This document shows, piece after piece, positions 25,151 through 37,310 of a DNA stretch of 60,359 nt (position 1 is the stretch's first letter; the number at the start of each line of letters is the position of its first letter). Under the pieces are notes generated by a model. That model was not told the origin of the DNA, did no database searches, and was given only the letters and a program-made list of their open reading frames with translations. The stretch is from assembly GCA_027451985.1 (NCBI GenBank), contig DAIDHS010000016.1, positions 1 through 60,359 of the forward strand, in the 5' to 3' direction. This DNA is from Elusimicrobiota bacterium. Its GTDB lineage: Bacteria > Elusimicrobiota > Elusimicrobia > UBA1565 > UBA9628. The translations under genes were made by a program, and so were the position numbers.

Positions 25151-27061
25151 ATGTTCGCGCCTCTTTTTTTCCTCCTAGCCGCCCCGCAAATCGCGTCCGC
25201 CGCGCCATTCGACTTCCCGACGCCGGCACCGTCGACCGCGCCTATCTCAGTCATTCATCCCACGGAAGGAGTGATTCTTCCGACCATGGGGCACGAGTTC
25301 ATCATCGGCTCCGTCTCCGATCCCAACGGACGTTTAACCATCAACAATCAGGCCGTCCCCATCTACAAAGACGGAGCGTTCGTCTCCTGGCTTCCGGTCA
25401 GCACGGGAAGCTTCACCTTTCATTGCCGACTCCTAACTTCCGCCACAACCTTCGCTTATGACAGGCACGTCATCGTGACTCCTCCGCCGCAGCCACTGCC
25501 GCTCAGCCCGCTGGCCATCGTCTCTTCGTCGCTGTCTCCCGGTGAAAACGAGGTCCTCCGTCCCGGAGACTGGCTTGTGGCGCGCATGCAGGCGACGCCG
25601 CGGCAAAAAGCCGCGTTTTGGGTTCCAACGGTCGGCTGGCTTCCCATGAGCGACCCCAGCGGAGAGGGATTTTATGCGGGCGCTTATCAAGTACGGCCGG
25701 GCGATCGGGCATCGCCCTTCACGGTACGGTTCCGCATCGGCGGCTTCTGGTCGGGCGCCTCGGCGCGCTCCATGGGTACGGTCACGTTTGCCGAGGCTCC
25801 TCCGCGCATTGCCGTGGCCACGGACAGCGAGGACGTCATCGTCAAGACCGGCCCCGATGAAGGCAATGTTTTTCCAGTTCTCAAAGGGATGCCTTTCGTC
25901 ATAGTAGGCCGCAAAGGCATTTGGGACAAGATTTGGCTTTCTCCATCCGAAGACGGCTGGCTTGAGGACGCCCATCTGCAGGATTTGCCCAAGGGAACCC
26001 CTCCGCCCAGCGCGCAACTCAGCGCCATCTCCACGCGCCCGTCTGCGGAAGGGACATCCGTTCTTTTTTCGCTTGACACCCGCGTGCCGTTCCAAGTCGA
26101 CGAGGCGGACGATTTGCGGAGCCTCACTCTGAAGTTTTACTACACCCACGCCCACAACAATTGGATCATTTATCGCCCGGACGACGAGATGGTTTCCTCC
26201 ATCAGCTTCCGGCAAGCCGCCTCGGACGTGGCGGAGGCGCGCATCAATTTCAAGCGCAGCGCGATCCTATGGGGTTATCACGTGGACTACGAGGGCCCCT
26301 ACGTTCGGATCGACCTGCGCCAAGCGCCACCCATTGCCGCCCCGCCGCGCTCGCCGCTCTCCGGCCTGCGCGTATTCTTAGATCCCGGACACATGCCCTC
26401 CGCTCCCGGCGCCATCGGGCCTCTGGGCACGCGGGAGATGGACGTCAATTTCGCCATCGCGGAGGAAGCCGCGGCCCTGCTTAAAAAGCAGGGAGCCGTT
26501 CCTCTAATGAGCCGCCCCAACGACCAGGACGAGACGCAGCTCGTCACGCGTCCCGAGGAAGCCTTGGCCGAGAACGCGGACATCTTCGTCAGCATTCACA
26601 ACAACAACACCTCGGATGGGGAAAACCCTTACGACTATCCTCATGGCTACTCCGTTTTCTATTATCATCCCCAAAGCTTGGCGCTAGCTCGCGACATCTA
26701 CGCGGCTTACGGAAAAACGCTGCCCATTCCGGGAGAGGACGTGCGCTTCGGCAATCTCCTGGTCATCCGCATGACGAGCCAGATTCCCGCAGTGCTTAGC
26801 GAATCGGCGTACATGACGCTGCCCGATCAGGAAGCGCTGCTCCGTACCCGGTCTTTCCGCAAGGAAATCGCCGAGGGCATCGTATTGGGGCTGAAGAATT
26901 TCGCAAGTTCCGTCCGTAGAAAAGAGCTGGCGGACGCGCGCGGCACGGCGCGAAAAATAAAACCTGAAACTGATAAGCCGGCGTCCAGGCCGCGGAAAGA
27001 TGCTTCCCGGGCCCGGGGACGAGTGCGCGCGCGGTACCGCGCGCGCCGGAGGCGCCGATGA
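25151..27061 (+). CDS. N-acetylmuramoyl-L-alanine amidase (Amidase_3) with Arg-rich tail
   Basis: 636 residues. Signal peptide (MFAPLFFLLAAPQIASAAP). Beta-rich, SH3-like segments (about 25-330) precede the catalytic domain at about 405-590: zinc ligands H (VFLDPGHMPSAPG), E (GTREMDVNFAIAEE), H (FVSIHNNNTSD), and the catalytic E (AVLSESAYMTLP). It should cleave the amide bond between MurNAc and L-Ala. The last 35 residues are extremely basic (PRKDASRARGRVRARYR, then four more Arg), possibly for binding the negatively charged wall. The tail codons also contain a long DNA palindrome (27025-27046). The stop overlaps the next start (ATGA). Confidence 0.9.
   Translation: MFAPLFFLLAAPQIASAAPFDFPTPAPSTAPISVIHPTEGVILPTMGHEFIIGSVSDPNGRLTINNQAVPIYKDGAFVSWLPVSTGSFTFHCRLLTSATTFAYDRHVIVTPPPQPLPLSPLAIVSSSLSPGENEVLRPGDWLVARMQATPRQKAAFWVPTVGWLPMSDPSGEGFYAGAYQVRPGDRASPFTVRFRIGGFWSGASARSMGTVTFAEAPPRIAVATDSEDVIVKTGPDEGNVFPVLKGMPFVIVGRKGIWDKIWLSPSEDGWLEDAHLQDLPKGTPPPSAQLSAISTRPSAEGTSVLFSLDTRVPFQVDEADDLRSLTLKFYYTHAHNNWIIYRPDDEMVSSISFRQAASDVAEARINFKRSAILWGYHVDYEGPYVRIDLRQAPPIAAPPRSPLSGLRVFLDPGHMPSAPGAIGPLGTREMDVNFAIAEEAAALLKKQGAVPLMSRPNDQDETQLVTRPEEALAENADIFVSIHNNNTSDGENPYDYPHGYSVFYYHPQSLALARDIYAAYGKTLPIPGEDVRFGNLLVIRMTSQIPAVLSESAYMTLPDQEALLRTRSFRKEIAEGIVLGLKNFASSVRRKELADARGTARKIKPETDKPASRPRKDASRARGRVRARYRARRRRR
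27025..27046. repeat. 22-bp perfect palindrome just upstream of the GAF-PAS gene
   Basis: Each base from 27025 to 27035 pairs with its mirror from 27046 back to 27036, centred on GGTACC. It encodes part of the Arg-rich amidase tail and lies immediately before the GGAGG Shine-Dalgarno (27048-27052) of the next gene. It may form a strong RNA hairpin influencing coupled translation. Confidence 0.6.
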
Positions 27062-27942
27062 GCGGATCAGGCGGCTTCCTGCCCGCGCTCTACGACATCC
27101 TGGATTTCCTCGCCCAAATCAAGGACGGCGACGACGACTCAAAAATTTGGGGGCGCATCGCGGAAAAGCTCTGTGTGACGCTCGACGCCGAGGCCGCCAC
27201 GTATTACAGCTACCTGCCGGCCAAGCGCCAACTCCTGCCGCGCTACAGCCTGGGCGTCGCGGCCCAAGACCTGCACGGGACGGCGGTGGATTTGCGCACG
27301 GGCCTCTGCGGCTGGACCGCGCTTCACCGGGAGCCGCTCATTGTCAACGACGCCTACAAGGACCCTCGCTTCCTGAAGGAAGTCGACGCGCTGACCGGAT
27401 TCAAGACCGTTTCCGTCCTGGCCCTGCCGCTCATCGACAGGCTGGATCTTCTGGGCGTTCTTGAAATCATCAACAAGCGCGACGGGGAGTTCTCCGCTGA
27501 GGACCTCAAGTTCGCACAGGCCGCCTGCCGGGCCGCGGTGACCGCGCTGCGCGCCGCCTGGCTGGAGGCCCGCGTCGACCGAATGGCGGCCAAGAACGCC
27601 AGCATCATCGAGAATTTGGGCGGAGGATTTCTGGCGGTCGACGCCAAGGGCTGCGTCATGCTCTGCAACCCCTCCGCCCGGCGCATCCTGGGCCTCTCCC
27701 CGGAAATGCCCCTACACCTGCCGGTCGAGGAGGCCGTCGGCCACGTTCCGAAAATCACTGAAATTCTACTGGAGACACTGGCGATGCGGCGCACCGTCGC
27801 GCGGCAGGAATTCAAGGCCGTCATCGGCGGACGCGAGCGCCTGCTGGGATACAGCACCATCCTCATCCAGGACCCGCAGGGTGAGATGACCGGCGCCGGC
27901 ATCACGTTCCAGGACATCACCGAAGCAAGGAGGCCCGCATGA
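27058..27942 (+). CDS. GAF-PAS sensor protein without transmitter domain
   Basis: 294 residues. A GAF domain (about 25-165; AVDLRTGLCGWTALHREPLIVNDAYKD in two parts, then VLALPLIDRLDLLGVLEIINKRDG) is followed by a short coiled segment and a PAS domain (about 178-290; IIENLGGGFLAVDAKGCVMLCNPSARRILGL). The protein stops at [13 protein letters not shown], precisely where a histidine kinase would begin its HisKA helix. No kinase or output domain follows, and the next gene overlaps by ATGA. The GAF-PAS part resembles that of the kinase at 38.5 kb, so it may signal by protein contact or be a truncated kinase. Confidence 0.82.
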   Translation: MSGSGGFLPALYDILDFLAQIKDGDDDSKIWGRIAEKLCVTLDAEAATYYSYLPAKRQLLPRYSLGVAAQDLHGTAVDLRTGLCGWTALHREPLIVNDAYKDPRFLKEVDALTGFKTVSVLALPLIDRLDLLGVLEIINKRDGEFSAEDLKFAQAACRAAVTALRAAWLEARVDRMAAKNASIIENLGGGFLAVDAKGCVMLCNPSARRILGLSPEMPLHLPVEEAVGHVPKITEILLETLAMRRTVARQEFKAVIGGRERLLGYSTILIQDPQGEMTGAGITFQDITEARRPA

Positions 27943-28466
27943 ACCTCGGCGACTCGGCTCCCGATTTTTCACTAAAAGGAACGGACGAGAAGACCTACTC
28001 CCTCACGAGCTTCAAGGACGCGAAGGCTCTGGTCGTCGTCTTTTCCTGCAACCATTGCCCCTATGTCCAGGCTTATGAAGATCGGATGGTCGAGATTCAG
28101 CGGGACTATCTAGGCCTCGGCGTCCGCCTTGTGGCCATCAACGCCAACGATGCGCGCAATTACCCGGAAGACGGATTCCAGGAAATGAAAAAACGCGCGG
28201 AACAAAAGAGATTCAACTTCCCCTACCTGCGCGACGAATCCCAGGACGCGGCCAAGCGCTACGGCGCCACGCACACGCCGCATCTCTTCGTGTTCGACTC
28301 CCGGCGCAAGCTCGCCTATACCGGAAAAATCGACGACAACTGGCAGGACCCGGCCGCGGTCCGGCGGCACTACCTCCGGGAAGCGCTCGACGATCTTTTG
28401 TCCGGGAAAGCTCCGGCGACACCCGAAACCCATGCCATCGGCTGCACCATCAAGTGGAAAAAATGA
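27939..28466 (+). CDS. Thioredoxin-fold redoxin family protein
   Basis: 175 residues. AhpC/TSA-like start ([20 protein letters not shown]) and active-site C37-N-H-C40 in [48 protein letters not shown], read in two parts, carries the cis-Pro loop (HTPHLFVF), and [13 protein letters not shown] the following strand. This CNHCPY subgroup occurs widely as soluble thiol-disulfide proteins of unknown partner. No signal peptide is seen, so the protein is cytoplasmic. Its ATG has an AGGAGG Shine-Dalgarno inside the preceding gene; its stop overlaps the YjbQ start (ATGA). Confidence 0.88.
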   Translation: MNLGDSAPDFSLKGTDEKTYSLTSFKDAKALVVVFSCNHCPYVQAYEDRMVEIQRDYLGLGVRLVAINANDARNYPEDGFQEMKKRAEQKRFNFPYLRDESQDAAKRYGATHTPHLFVFDSRRKLAYTGKIDDNWQDPAAVRRHYLREALDDLLSGKAPATPETHAIGCTIKWKK

Positions 28467-28873
28467 AATCCTTGACCGAATACCTGTTTTTTCACACCCC
28501 CAAGCGCCGCGAGCTGGTCAACATCACCCAGAAAATCGCCGATCTTGTCTCCAAGAGCGAGGTGCGCGAGGGGCTCTGCCTGGTCAGCGCCATGCACATC
28601 ACCGCCGGCATCTGGGTCAACGACGATGAGTCGGGCCTCAAGCAGGATTTCCTGGAATTGCTTGATCGGCTGGCGCCGGAGGGAGACTACCGCCACCACC
28701 AGACAGGCGAGGACAACGGCGACGCGCATTTAAAGCGCACGCTCGTCGGCCACCAAACGACTTTTCCCATCACCGAAGGCCGCCTGGACCTGGGGCCCTG
28801 GGAGCAGATCTTCTACGCCGAATTCGACGGCCGCCGGCAAAAGCGGGTCGTAGTCAAAATCATCGGAGAATAA
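28463..28873 (+). CDS. yjbQ: YjbQ/UPF0047 family protein
   Basis: 136 residues from the ATG that overlaps the redoxin stop (ATGA). Family blocks: [59 protein letters not shown] and [21 protein letters not shown]. The conserved His and Glu/Asp set (MH, HH, DNGDAHL, GH) builds the presumed active site of this trimeric fold. Enzymatic role is not settled; thiamine phosphate synthase activity has been proposed for some members. It lies six bases before aconitase. The connection is probably housekeeping. Confidence 0.9.
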   Translation: MKSLTEYLFFHTPKRRELVNITQKIADLVSKSEVREGLCLVSAMHITAGIWVNDDESGLKQDFLELLDRLAPEGDYRHHQTGEDNGDAHLKRTLVGHQTTFPITEGRLDLGPWEQIFYAEFDGRRQKRVVVKIIGE

Positions 28874-28878
28874 CCGCC

Positions 28879-31609
<2,731 letters not shown>

Positions 31610-31620
<11 letters not shown>

Positions 31621-32749
31621 AGCGGGAAATCCGGAAGCGGTGGAGATTAATCTCCGGCTTGCGATCCTGCGCCAGGTCTGCCAAGGCTCCACCAATCACG
31701 GGCCCAAGCCCGAAGCCCTTGCCGGAAAATCCGCAGGCCACGAAAGAGTTGGGCGCTCCGGGCAGTCGGTCGACCACGAAGTCTCCGTCTTTGCCTGAAA
31801 CGTAATACCCAATCGAGCTTTCGCTTTCGGTGAAGCGCTCAAGCTCGGGAATGAAGCGCCCCAGAAACTTCCGGCATTTTTTCTCGAAAACCGTACCGGC
31901 ATCTTTGGCCGCGGCCGGATCGGGCTTTTTCTCCAGCGGCCCGCGGCGATCGTCCACGAATTTCAGGAAGCCGTGGATGTGCAGAGGAAAGCCGTAAAAA
32001 CCGGCGCTTTTGACGGAAAAGACGGGGAAGTGTTGGGGACGATAGCGGCCTGAATTCAGAAGCGGGCGCACGTAAATTTGCGCTTGGCGAGTGACGCGCA
32101 CGGGCAGCCGCCACTGGGCAAGAAGCTTCGGCGTCCAGCATCCCCCGGCGAAAATGAAGCGCTCCCCCTCCCAGGAATGGCCCGCGGCGTCGCGTAGGCA
32201 ACGGATACCGTTTTTGTCCTTAACGATCTCGGTGATGCGGACGTGCGGCCTGACCTTTGCCCCCTGCTTTTGAGCCAAGGACGCCAGCGCTTGAACCGCG
32301 CGGAAAGCCCAAATGATGCCGCCATCCTTGTGGAAAAGCCCCCAGCGGACGGCGCGCGTGTTGATCATCGGATAGAGCTTGGCGATGTGCTTTTTTTCCA
32401 GGCGCTGCGCCGGCACGCGCATGTCTTTAAGGACGCGCAGGCTGTCCTCTTCGTATCCGTGCTCGGCCTCGGCCAAATCCAGCATGCCGTGCGCGCAAAA
32501 AACCTCGGCCCCGCTTTCCTTGTTAAGAACGCGCCAAAACGCCAGGGCCTTGGCGGACATTTCGGAGTAAAACGCGTCCCGCCCGTGCGTGAGGCCGAAA
32601 AGCTGCAGATGATCGCCGGAAGCGGACCAGCGGTTGGGCACCTCGTACTGATCGAGAAGGGTGACCGGGATGCGGTTTTTGGACAGCCAGTACGCCGCAG
32701 AGACGCCGACGATGCCGCCGCCGACTATGACTACGCCCTGTTTTGCCAT
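31610..32749 (-). CDS. FAD-dependent amine/sarcosine oxidase-like oxidoreductase (DAO family)
   Basis: 379 residues from the ATG at 32749. Dinucleotide-binding start QGVVIVGGGIVGVSAAYWLSK, then an acid LLDQ. The segment WSASGDHLQLF corresponds to the flavin-contact loop of monomeric sarcosine oxidases, and the C-terminal DFVVDRLPGAPNSFVACGFSGKGFGLGP is typical of that family. The Cys that binds FAD covalently in sarcosine oxidase is replaced (SIGYYV), so FAD is probably non-covalent. Substrate is likely a secondary amine or N-methyl amino acid. A TAGACT box lies 7 nt before the ATG without a Shine-Dalgarno. Confidence 0.82.
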
Positions 32750-32756
32750 GCGGAAT

Positions 32757-32762
32757 AGTCTA
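32757..32762 (-). promoter_or_regulatory. -10 box of the flavoprotein gene, probably leaderless
   Basis: TAGACT (32762-32757, minus strand) ends 7 nt before the ATG at 32749; no convincing -35 is seen at normal spacing. Confidence 0.35.
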
Positions 32763-32830
32763 TCTAATTTTTTCGGCGCGCGCTTTTCCGAGTCAAAAGA
32801 ATCGTAAGCCACCCCCCAATTCAAGGACCC

Positions 32831-32859
32831 TTGACAAGTCAAGGTGGCATCTTTACTAT
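32831..32859 (+). promoter_or_regulatory. Promoter of the TPR-pseudokinase gene
   Basis: Consensus TTGACA (32831-32836), 17-nt spacer, TACTAT (32854-32859), then a short leader with an AGAGAGG Shine-Dalgarno before the ATG at 32875. A conventional strong promoter. Confidence 0.7.
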
Positions 32860-32874
32860 CCCAGAGAGGCCCCC

Positions 32875-35058
32875 ATGAAAACCGTGGTCGCCACCGTCGT
32901 CGCCGGCATTCTTTTCGCCTCCCCGCCGCTCCTTCGCGGACAGGCATTTGACGAAGCGGCGCCGGAAGAGACGTCCCTTTCCCCGCAAGCCTCCATGGCC
33001 CTTTCAGCCATCGGCTCCGAGCGCGCGGGCTGGGCCGGAATTCCCGAGATGGCCTCTTTTGGATCCGATTTCGAAAACATCGAAAACACTCTACCCCATT
33101 TATCCCCGGGCTCACGCGCCGCCGCCGTGCGCACGGCAGCCTCGTCCCTCGGCTCGGACGTGCGCAGCGCGGAGGCCGCTTCCGCCCAAATTCCCGAAGC
33201 CCTCCAGCAGGACATGGCCGATCTCGACAATGCCGTGGGCAATTGGCAGGACGCGCACGGCTTCGCCCGGCAAATCATCGCGAAGAATCCAAAAAGTTCT
33301 TCGGCTTGGCTGAGCGCCTCTCAAGCGGATTTGGGACTTGGACGGCCCCAACAGGCGCTCATCTCCGCCCAACGCTCGGCAGCGCTTTCTCCAAGAAATT
33401 CCGAGGCATGGCGGAACGAAGCCCTGGCTTTTGCGGCCATGGGGAAGCGCGGCGCCGCCAAGGGCGCGGCGCGCCGCGCCTTTGAGATTGATCCCTCAAA
33501 CAAAGCCGCCGCGGCCCTTCTGGGTCTCCTAAGCCAAAAAAGCGCCCGCTTTCACCTCGGGAAAATAACGCTCGCCTGGGACACGCCCTCCGCGGGTTTT
33601 TTGGCCGCGGCTTCCGCTCGTGGAGCAGTGGCGCAAGGAAACTCTTCCGCTGCCCCGAGGCAGGGCTTCGGCGCTTGGGCGATGCGTCCCCAAGGCGCCG
33701 GTTCGGCGCTCTCCCGCGCCAGCGGGCTTCTTCAGGACGCCGCGGGCAAAATTGCCGTGGCGGATTACTCCTCCGCCCTCAGCGACGCCGTCAAGGCCGC
33801 GGAGCTCGATCCGAAAAATCCCGCCGCCTACTATTACCAGGCCGCCGCGGACAACATGCGCGGGCATTACCGCTCCGCCATCGCCAACGCGACCCGCGGT
33901 CTGGCCGTTAATCCAGCTTATATTCTGCTGCGCGACGAACGCGGCTGGGCTTTCAACCGCCTGGGCCGGGCGCGCGACGCCATCGCGGACGCGAACGCCT
34001 CGTTGGAAAGCGACCCGCGCGACGCCTATGCCTACGCGAATCTCAGCCGAGCCGACGAGCAAGAGGGAAACATCCGTTCCGCCTTAGCGGATCTGCGGCA
34101 GGCCTCCGCCATCAATCCCGATTTTATTCCGCCTTATCATGTAGCGTTGCAACGCTACGGGATCATCCCAGCGCCAAGCCGGAACGAAAGCGCGCCCGGA
34201 CCCTGGCAAGACGGACGCGGCCTCGCCTTTCTAATGGTTTTGACCAGTTCGCTGGCGGGCGGCCTGCTGGTCGGCGCCGGAATTTTGCGGCTGATTCGCC
34301 CGGACGGCGCTGCGGCTCCGGGCGCCGCCTTGGGCGGCGGCTTCTGGCCCGCGCCGGAAGGGATCAGCCTGGAGGCCGCCCTTGATTTCCCAGGACTCGG
34401 AGAGGCCTACGCCGGCTGGGACAAGGCATTGGAACGCGAAGTCAGCGTCAAACCGCTCTTCAGCGTCTCCGGATTTTCCGCCGCGGAGCGCAGCAGAATC
34501 TTAAGCGACATGCGCGTCCTCTCGGACATCCATCATCCCGCCCTCATCAAAATTTATTCCGTCGCCGAAAGCAAAGACCAGGTTTTTCTTATTTTCGAGG
34601 CTTTAAAAGGCCGTCCGCTGGGTGAGGTGTTGCGCGAAAAAGGCGCTCTTAAACCCGCGCAAATTCGCGGCATCATGGGCGAACTGGGCGGAGCCCTGCG
34701 CGAAGCTCTGGCGCGCGGCGTCGGCTACCCCTATCTCAAGGCCGAAAACATCCTGTTAAGCCGGGATGGCACGGTCAAAATCCTTGATTTTGGCCTAGCG
34801 TCAAGTTCAGGCGGGCCGGGCCTGAATCGCGAAACGTCGCCGGGCGCCTTGGGCTCGGCGGTTCCCGTGCCTCAAGGCGCGGCCGAGCGCGAAAAAGAGG
34901 CGGTCGCCGCGCTGGCCCTTTGCTTCTTGGAAATAAGCGGATACGGCCGCGGCGCAGAAGCTGTCGCCTGGGCGCACGACGCCGCCGAACGCTACGCCAC
35001 CCTCAATAGTTTCCTGCAGGCCCTCGACTCGCGGACGACCCTGCGCGCCGCCGCTTAG
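32875..35058 (+). CDS. Periplasmic TPR protein with cytoplasmic pseudokinase domain
   Basis: 727 residues from the ATG at 32875, which follows a good promoter; the frame is open further upstream without a promoter. A signal peptide (MKTVVATVVAGILFASPPLL) leads to TPR units at about 120-230 and 285-430 (WLSASQADLGLGRPQQAL, KNPAAYYYQAAADNMRGHY). One membrane helix at about 449-474 (LAFLMVLTSSLAGGLLVGAG) is followed by a Ser/Thr kinase-like domain to the end. Its ATP-binding Lys (VSVKPLF) and DFG (LDFGLASS) are kept. The catalytic HRD is YPY (Asp replaced by Y620 in GYPYLKAENILL), so it should not phosphorylate. TPRs may sense periplasmic partners. Confidence 0.82.
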   Translation: MKTVVATVVAGILFASPPLLRGQAFDEAAPEETSLSPQASMALSAIGSERAGWAGIPEMASFGSDFENIENTLPHLSPGSRAAAVRTAASSLGSDVRSAEAASAQIPEALQQDMADLDNAVGNWQDAHGFARQIIAKNPKSSSAWLSASQADLGLGRPQQALISAQRSAALSPRNSEAWRNEALAFAAMGKRGAAKGAARRAFEIDPSNKAAAALLGLLSQKSARFHLGKITLAWDTPSAGFLAAASARGAVAQGNSSAAPRQGFGAWAMRPQGAGSALSRASGLLQDAAGKIAVADYSSALSDAVKAAELDPKNPAAYYYQAAADNMRGHYRSAIANATRGLAVNPAYILLRDERGWAFNRLGRARDAIADANASLESDPRDAYAYANLSRADEQEGNIRSALADLRQASAINPDFIPPYHVALQRYGIIPAPSRNESAPGPWQDGRGLAFLMVLTSSLAGGLLVGAGILRLIRPDGAAAPGAALGGGFWPAPEGISLEAALDFPGLGEAYAGWDKALEREVSVKPLFSVSGFSAAERSRILSDMRVLSDIHHPALIKIYSVAESKDQVFLIFEALKGRPLGEVLREKGALKPAQIRGIMGELGGALREALARGVGYPYLKAENILLSRDGTVKILDFGLASSSGGPGLNRETSPGALGSAVPVPQGAAEREKEAVAALALCFLEISGYGRGAEAVAWAHDAAERYATLNSFLQALDSRTTLRAAA

Positions 35059-36338
35059 AGCGCGTTCAAGGCCCGGCCGAGCGCCTTCAGGGTCTGTTCG
35101 CGAACCCACGCGTCGTGCGCCGTGGACAGGAACGCGGCCTCGAACTGCGCCGGCGGGAAATAGACGCCCGCCGCTAAGAGTCCGTTGAAAAATTTGCCGT
35201 AGCGCTTCGCGTCGGCCCGCTTGGCTTGAAGGAAATTTGTCACCGGCGACTCCGCGAAAAAAATGGTGAACATCGACGCCGCCCTGTTGATGGTCACGGG
35301 AACCCCCGCTTTTTGGGCCGCGGCCTCGGCCTCGCGCACGAACCCGCGCGCCGCGGCGTCCAGCGCAGGGTAGGGATTGCCCCGGCGCAGCAGTTCCAGG
35401 CACTTGCGTCCGGCGGCGACGGCGACCGGATTGCCGGAGAGCGTGCCGGCCTGGTAGACCGGGCCAAGCGGCGCCAGAAGCTCCATAATGTCCCGGCGGC
35501 CGCCGAAGGCCGCCAAAGGGAAGCCTCCGCCCACGATTTTGCCCAGGCACGTCAAATCCGGCCTGATGCCGTAGAGTCCCTGCGCGCCGCCCAAACCCAG
35601 GCGAAATCCCGTGATCACCTCGTCGAAAATCAAAAGCGCCTTATGCCTGGCGGTTTGCGCCTTTAACGCCTGGAGAAATCCGGGCTCCGGCAAGACCACG
35701 CCCATATTGCCGGCGACCGGCTCGACGATGACCGCCGCGATGTCTCCGCCCCATTGGGCGAACGCCCCGGCCACGGCCTGAGAGTCGTTATAAGGAAGAA
35801 CAATCGTGGTCTTCGCCCAAGCCTTCGGAACGCCGGCGGAATCGGGCAGCCCTAAAGTGGCGGCGGCGGATCCGGCGCCCACGAGCAGGCTGTCCACGTG
35901 GCCGTGGTAGGATCCGGCGAATTTGACGACGAGGGTGCGCCCCGTAAAAGCGCGGGCCAAGCGCAGCGCGGAGAAAACCGCCTCGGTCCCGGAGCTGGTC
36001 AGACGCACCAAGTCGATGGAGGGAACGGCCTTCTTGATGGCTTCCGCCAAGAGCATCTCACCCTCGGTCGCCGCGCCGAAAGTCGTGCCGTTCTTCATCG
36101 CGGCCTGCGCCGCAAAGACGATTTCTTTCCGGGCGTGTCCAAAAATCAGCGGGCCCCAGGATAGGCAAAAATCGGCGTAGCGACGCCCGTCCGGATCGAA
36201 GAGGTAGGCGCCCGCGCCGCGCGCCGCGAACACCGGCGTTCCGCCGACGGCCTTGAAGGCGCGGACCGGAGAGTTGACGCCGCCGGGTATCGCTCTTTGG
36301 GCGCGGGCGAAGAGCCGGCGGGATTTTATGCCAGCCAA
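35055..36338 (-). CDS. hemL: Glutamate-1-semialdehyde 2,1-aminomutase
   Basis: 427 residues. Starts with the family motif [21 protein letters not shown] and [11 protein letters not shown]. The PLP Lys is in [41 protein letters not shown] supplies the cofactor Asp; and [16 protein letters not shown] is the phosphate-binding turn. It converts glutamate-1-semialdehyde to 5-aminolevulinate in the C5 haem route. It overlaps hemB by 13 bases, so hemB-hemL is an operon, and its stop overlaps the convergent pseudokinase gene by TTAG. Confidence 0.97.
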   Translation of the reverse strand: MAGIKSRRLFARAQRAIPGGVNSPVRAFKAVGGTPVFAARGAGAYLFDPDGRRYADFCLSWGPLIFGHARKEIVFAAQAAMKNGTTFGAATEGEMLLAEAIKKAVPSIDLVRLTSSGTEAVFSALRLARAFTGRTLVVKFAGSYHGHVDSLLVGAGSAAATLGLPDSAGVPKAWAKTTIVLPYNDSQAVAGAFAQWGGDIAAVIVEPVAGNMGVVLPEPGFLQALKAQTARHKALLIFDEVITGFRLGLGGAQGLYGIRPDLTCLGKIVGGGFPLAAFGGRRDIMELLAPLGPVYQAGTLSGNPVAVAAGRKCLELLRRGNPYPALDAAARGFVREAEAAAQKAGVPVTINRAASMFTIFFAESPVTNFLQAKRADAKRYGKFFNGLLAAGVYFPPAQFEAAFLSTAHDAWVREQTLKALGRALNAL

Positions 36339-37297
36339 CGAGCGGCCTCCAGGGCATGATAGGTCAGGATGAAATCGGCCCCGGCGCGCTTAATCGCGGT
36401 CAAGGCCTCCAGAACCGCCTTTTTTTCATCCAGCCATCCCGCCTTGGCCGCCGCCTTGATCATGGAAAATTCGCCGGACACGTTGTAGGCCGAGACCGGA
36501 AGCGAACAGCGTTGGCGTACCGCCGAAAGCACGTCCAAATAAGGCAGCGCGGGCTTGACCATGATCATGTCGGCGCCTTCTTGGACGTCCAGCGCGGCTT
36601 CGCGCAGCGCTTCGCGGGCGTTGGCCGGATCCATCTGGTAGGACGCGCGGTCGCCGAATTGGGGGGGTGATTCCGCCGCGTCGCGAAAAGGGCCGTAGAA
36701 GGCGCTGGCGTACTTCGCCGCATAGGCGAGGATTGGCGTGTCTGAAAAGCCTTCGGCGTCCAGCCCTTTTCGGATGGCCGCGACCTGGCCGTCCATCATG
36801 CCGCTGGGCGCCACGACGTCGACGCCCGCCTTGGCCTGCGACACCGCAGTGCGCGCGTAAAACTCAAGCGTCTCGTCATTATCCACGCGCCCCTTGCGGA
36901 CGATGCCGCAATGGCCGTGGTCCGTGTACTCGCAAAAGCACAGATCCGCAATGACGACTAAATCCGGATACTTCGTCTTGGCCGCGGCCGCCGCGCGCTG
37001 GATGATGCCGTCCTTGGCCCAGGCTCCAGTGCCGCGCGCGTCTTTCTCATCGGGGATGCCGAAAAGGATGACGGCCGGAATTCCCGCGGAAACCACGGCC
37101 GAAAGCGCCTTAACGAACTCGTCGCAGGAATACTGAAAATGCCCCGGCATGGAGGAGATGGGCCGCTTTTGGCCCCTCCCGGGACGGATGAAAAACGGCA
37201 GCACGAAATCGTCCGGCGCCAACGCGGTTTCCCGGACTAGGCGCCGCAAGCCCGGGCTTTGCCTCAATCGACGGGGACGCTCAATCGGAAACGCCAC
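36326..37297 (-). CDS. hemB: Porphobilinogen synthase (delta-aminolevulinate dehydratase), zinc type
   Basis: 323 residues from a GTG with an AGGA Shine-Dalgarno. Zinc-type metal site [14 protein letters not shown] contains the three-cysteine cluster, in contrast to the Asp-rich magnesium types. Schiff-base lysines are in [19 protein letters not shown] (region) and [36 protein letters not shown] opens the protein. It condenses two 5-aminolevulinates to porphobilinogen. It follows the RNase P RNA gene on the same strand after about 14 bases, so it may be transcribed from the same unit. Confidence 0.97.
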   Translation of the reverse strand: MAFPIERPRRLRQSPGLRRLVRETALAPDDFVLPFFIRPGRGQKRPISSMPGHFQYSCDEFVKALSAVVSAGIPAVILFGIPDEKDARGTGAWAKDGIIQRAAAAAKTKYPDLVVIADLCFCEYTDHGHCGIVRKGRVDNDETLEFYARTAVSQAKAGVDVVAPSGMMDGQVAAIRKGLDAEGFSDTPILAYAAKYASAFYGPFRDAAESPPQFGDRASYQMDPANAREALREAALDVQEGADMIMVKPALPYLDVLSAVRQRCSLPVSAYNVSGEFSMIKAAAKAGWLDEKKAVLEALTAIKRAGADFILTYHALEAARWLA

Positions 37298-37310
37298 GTT
37301 CTTTTCCTAA

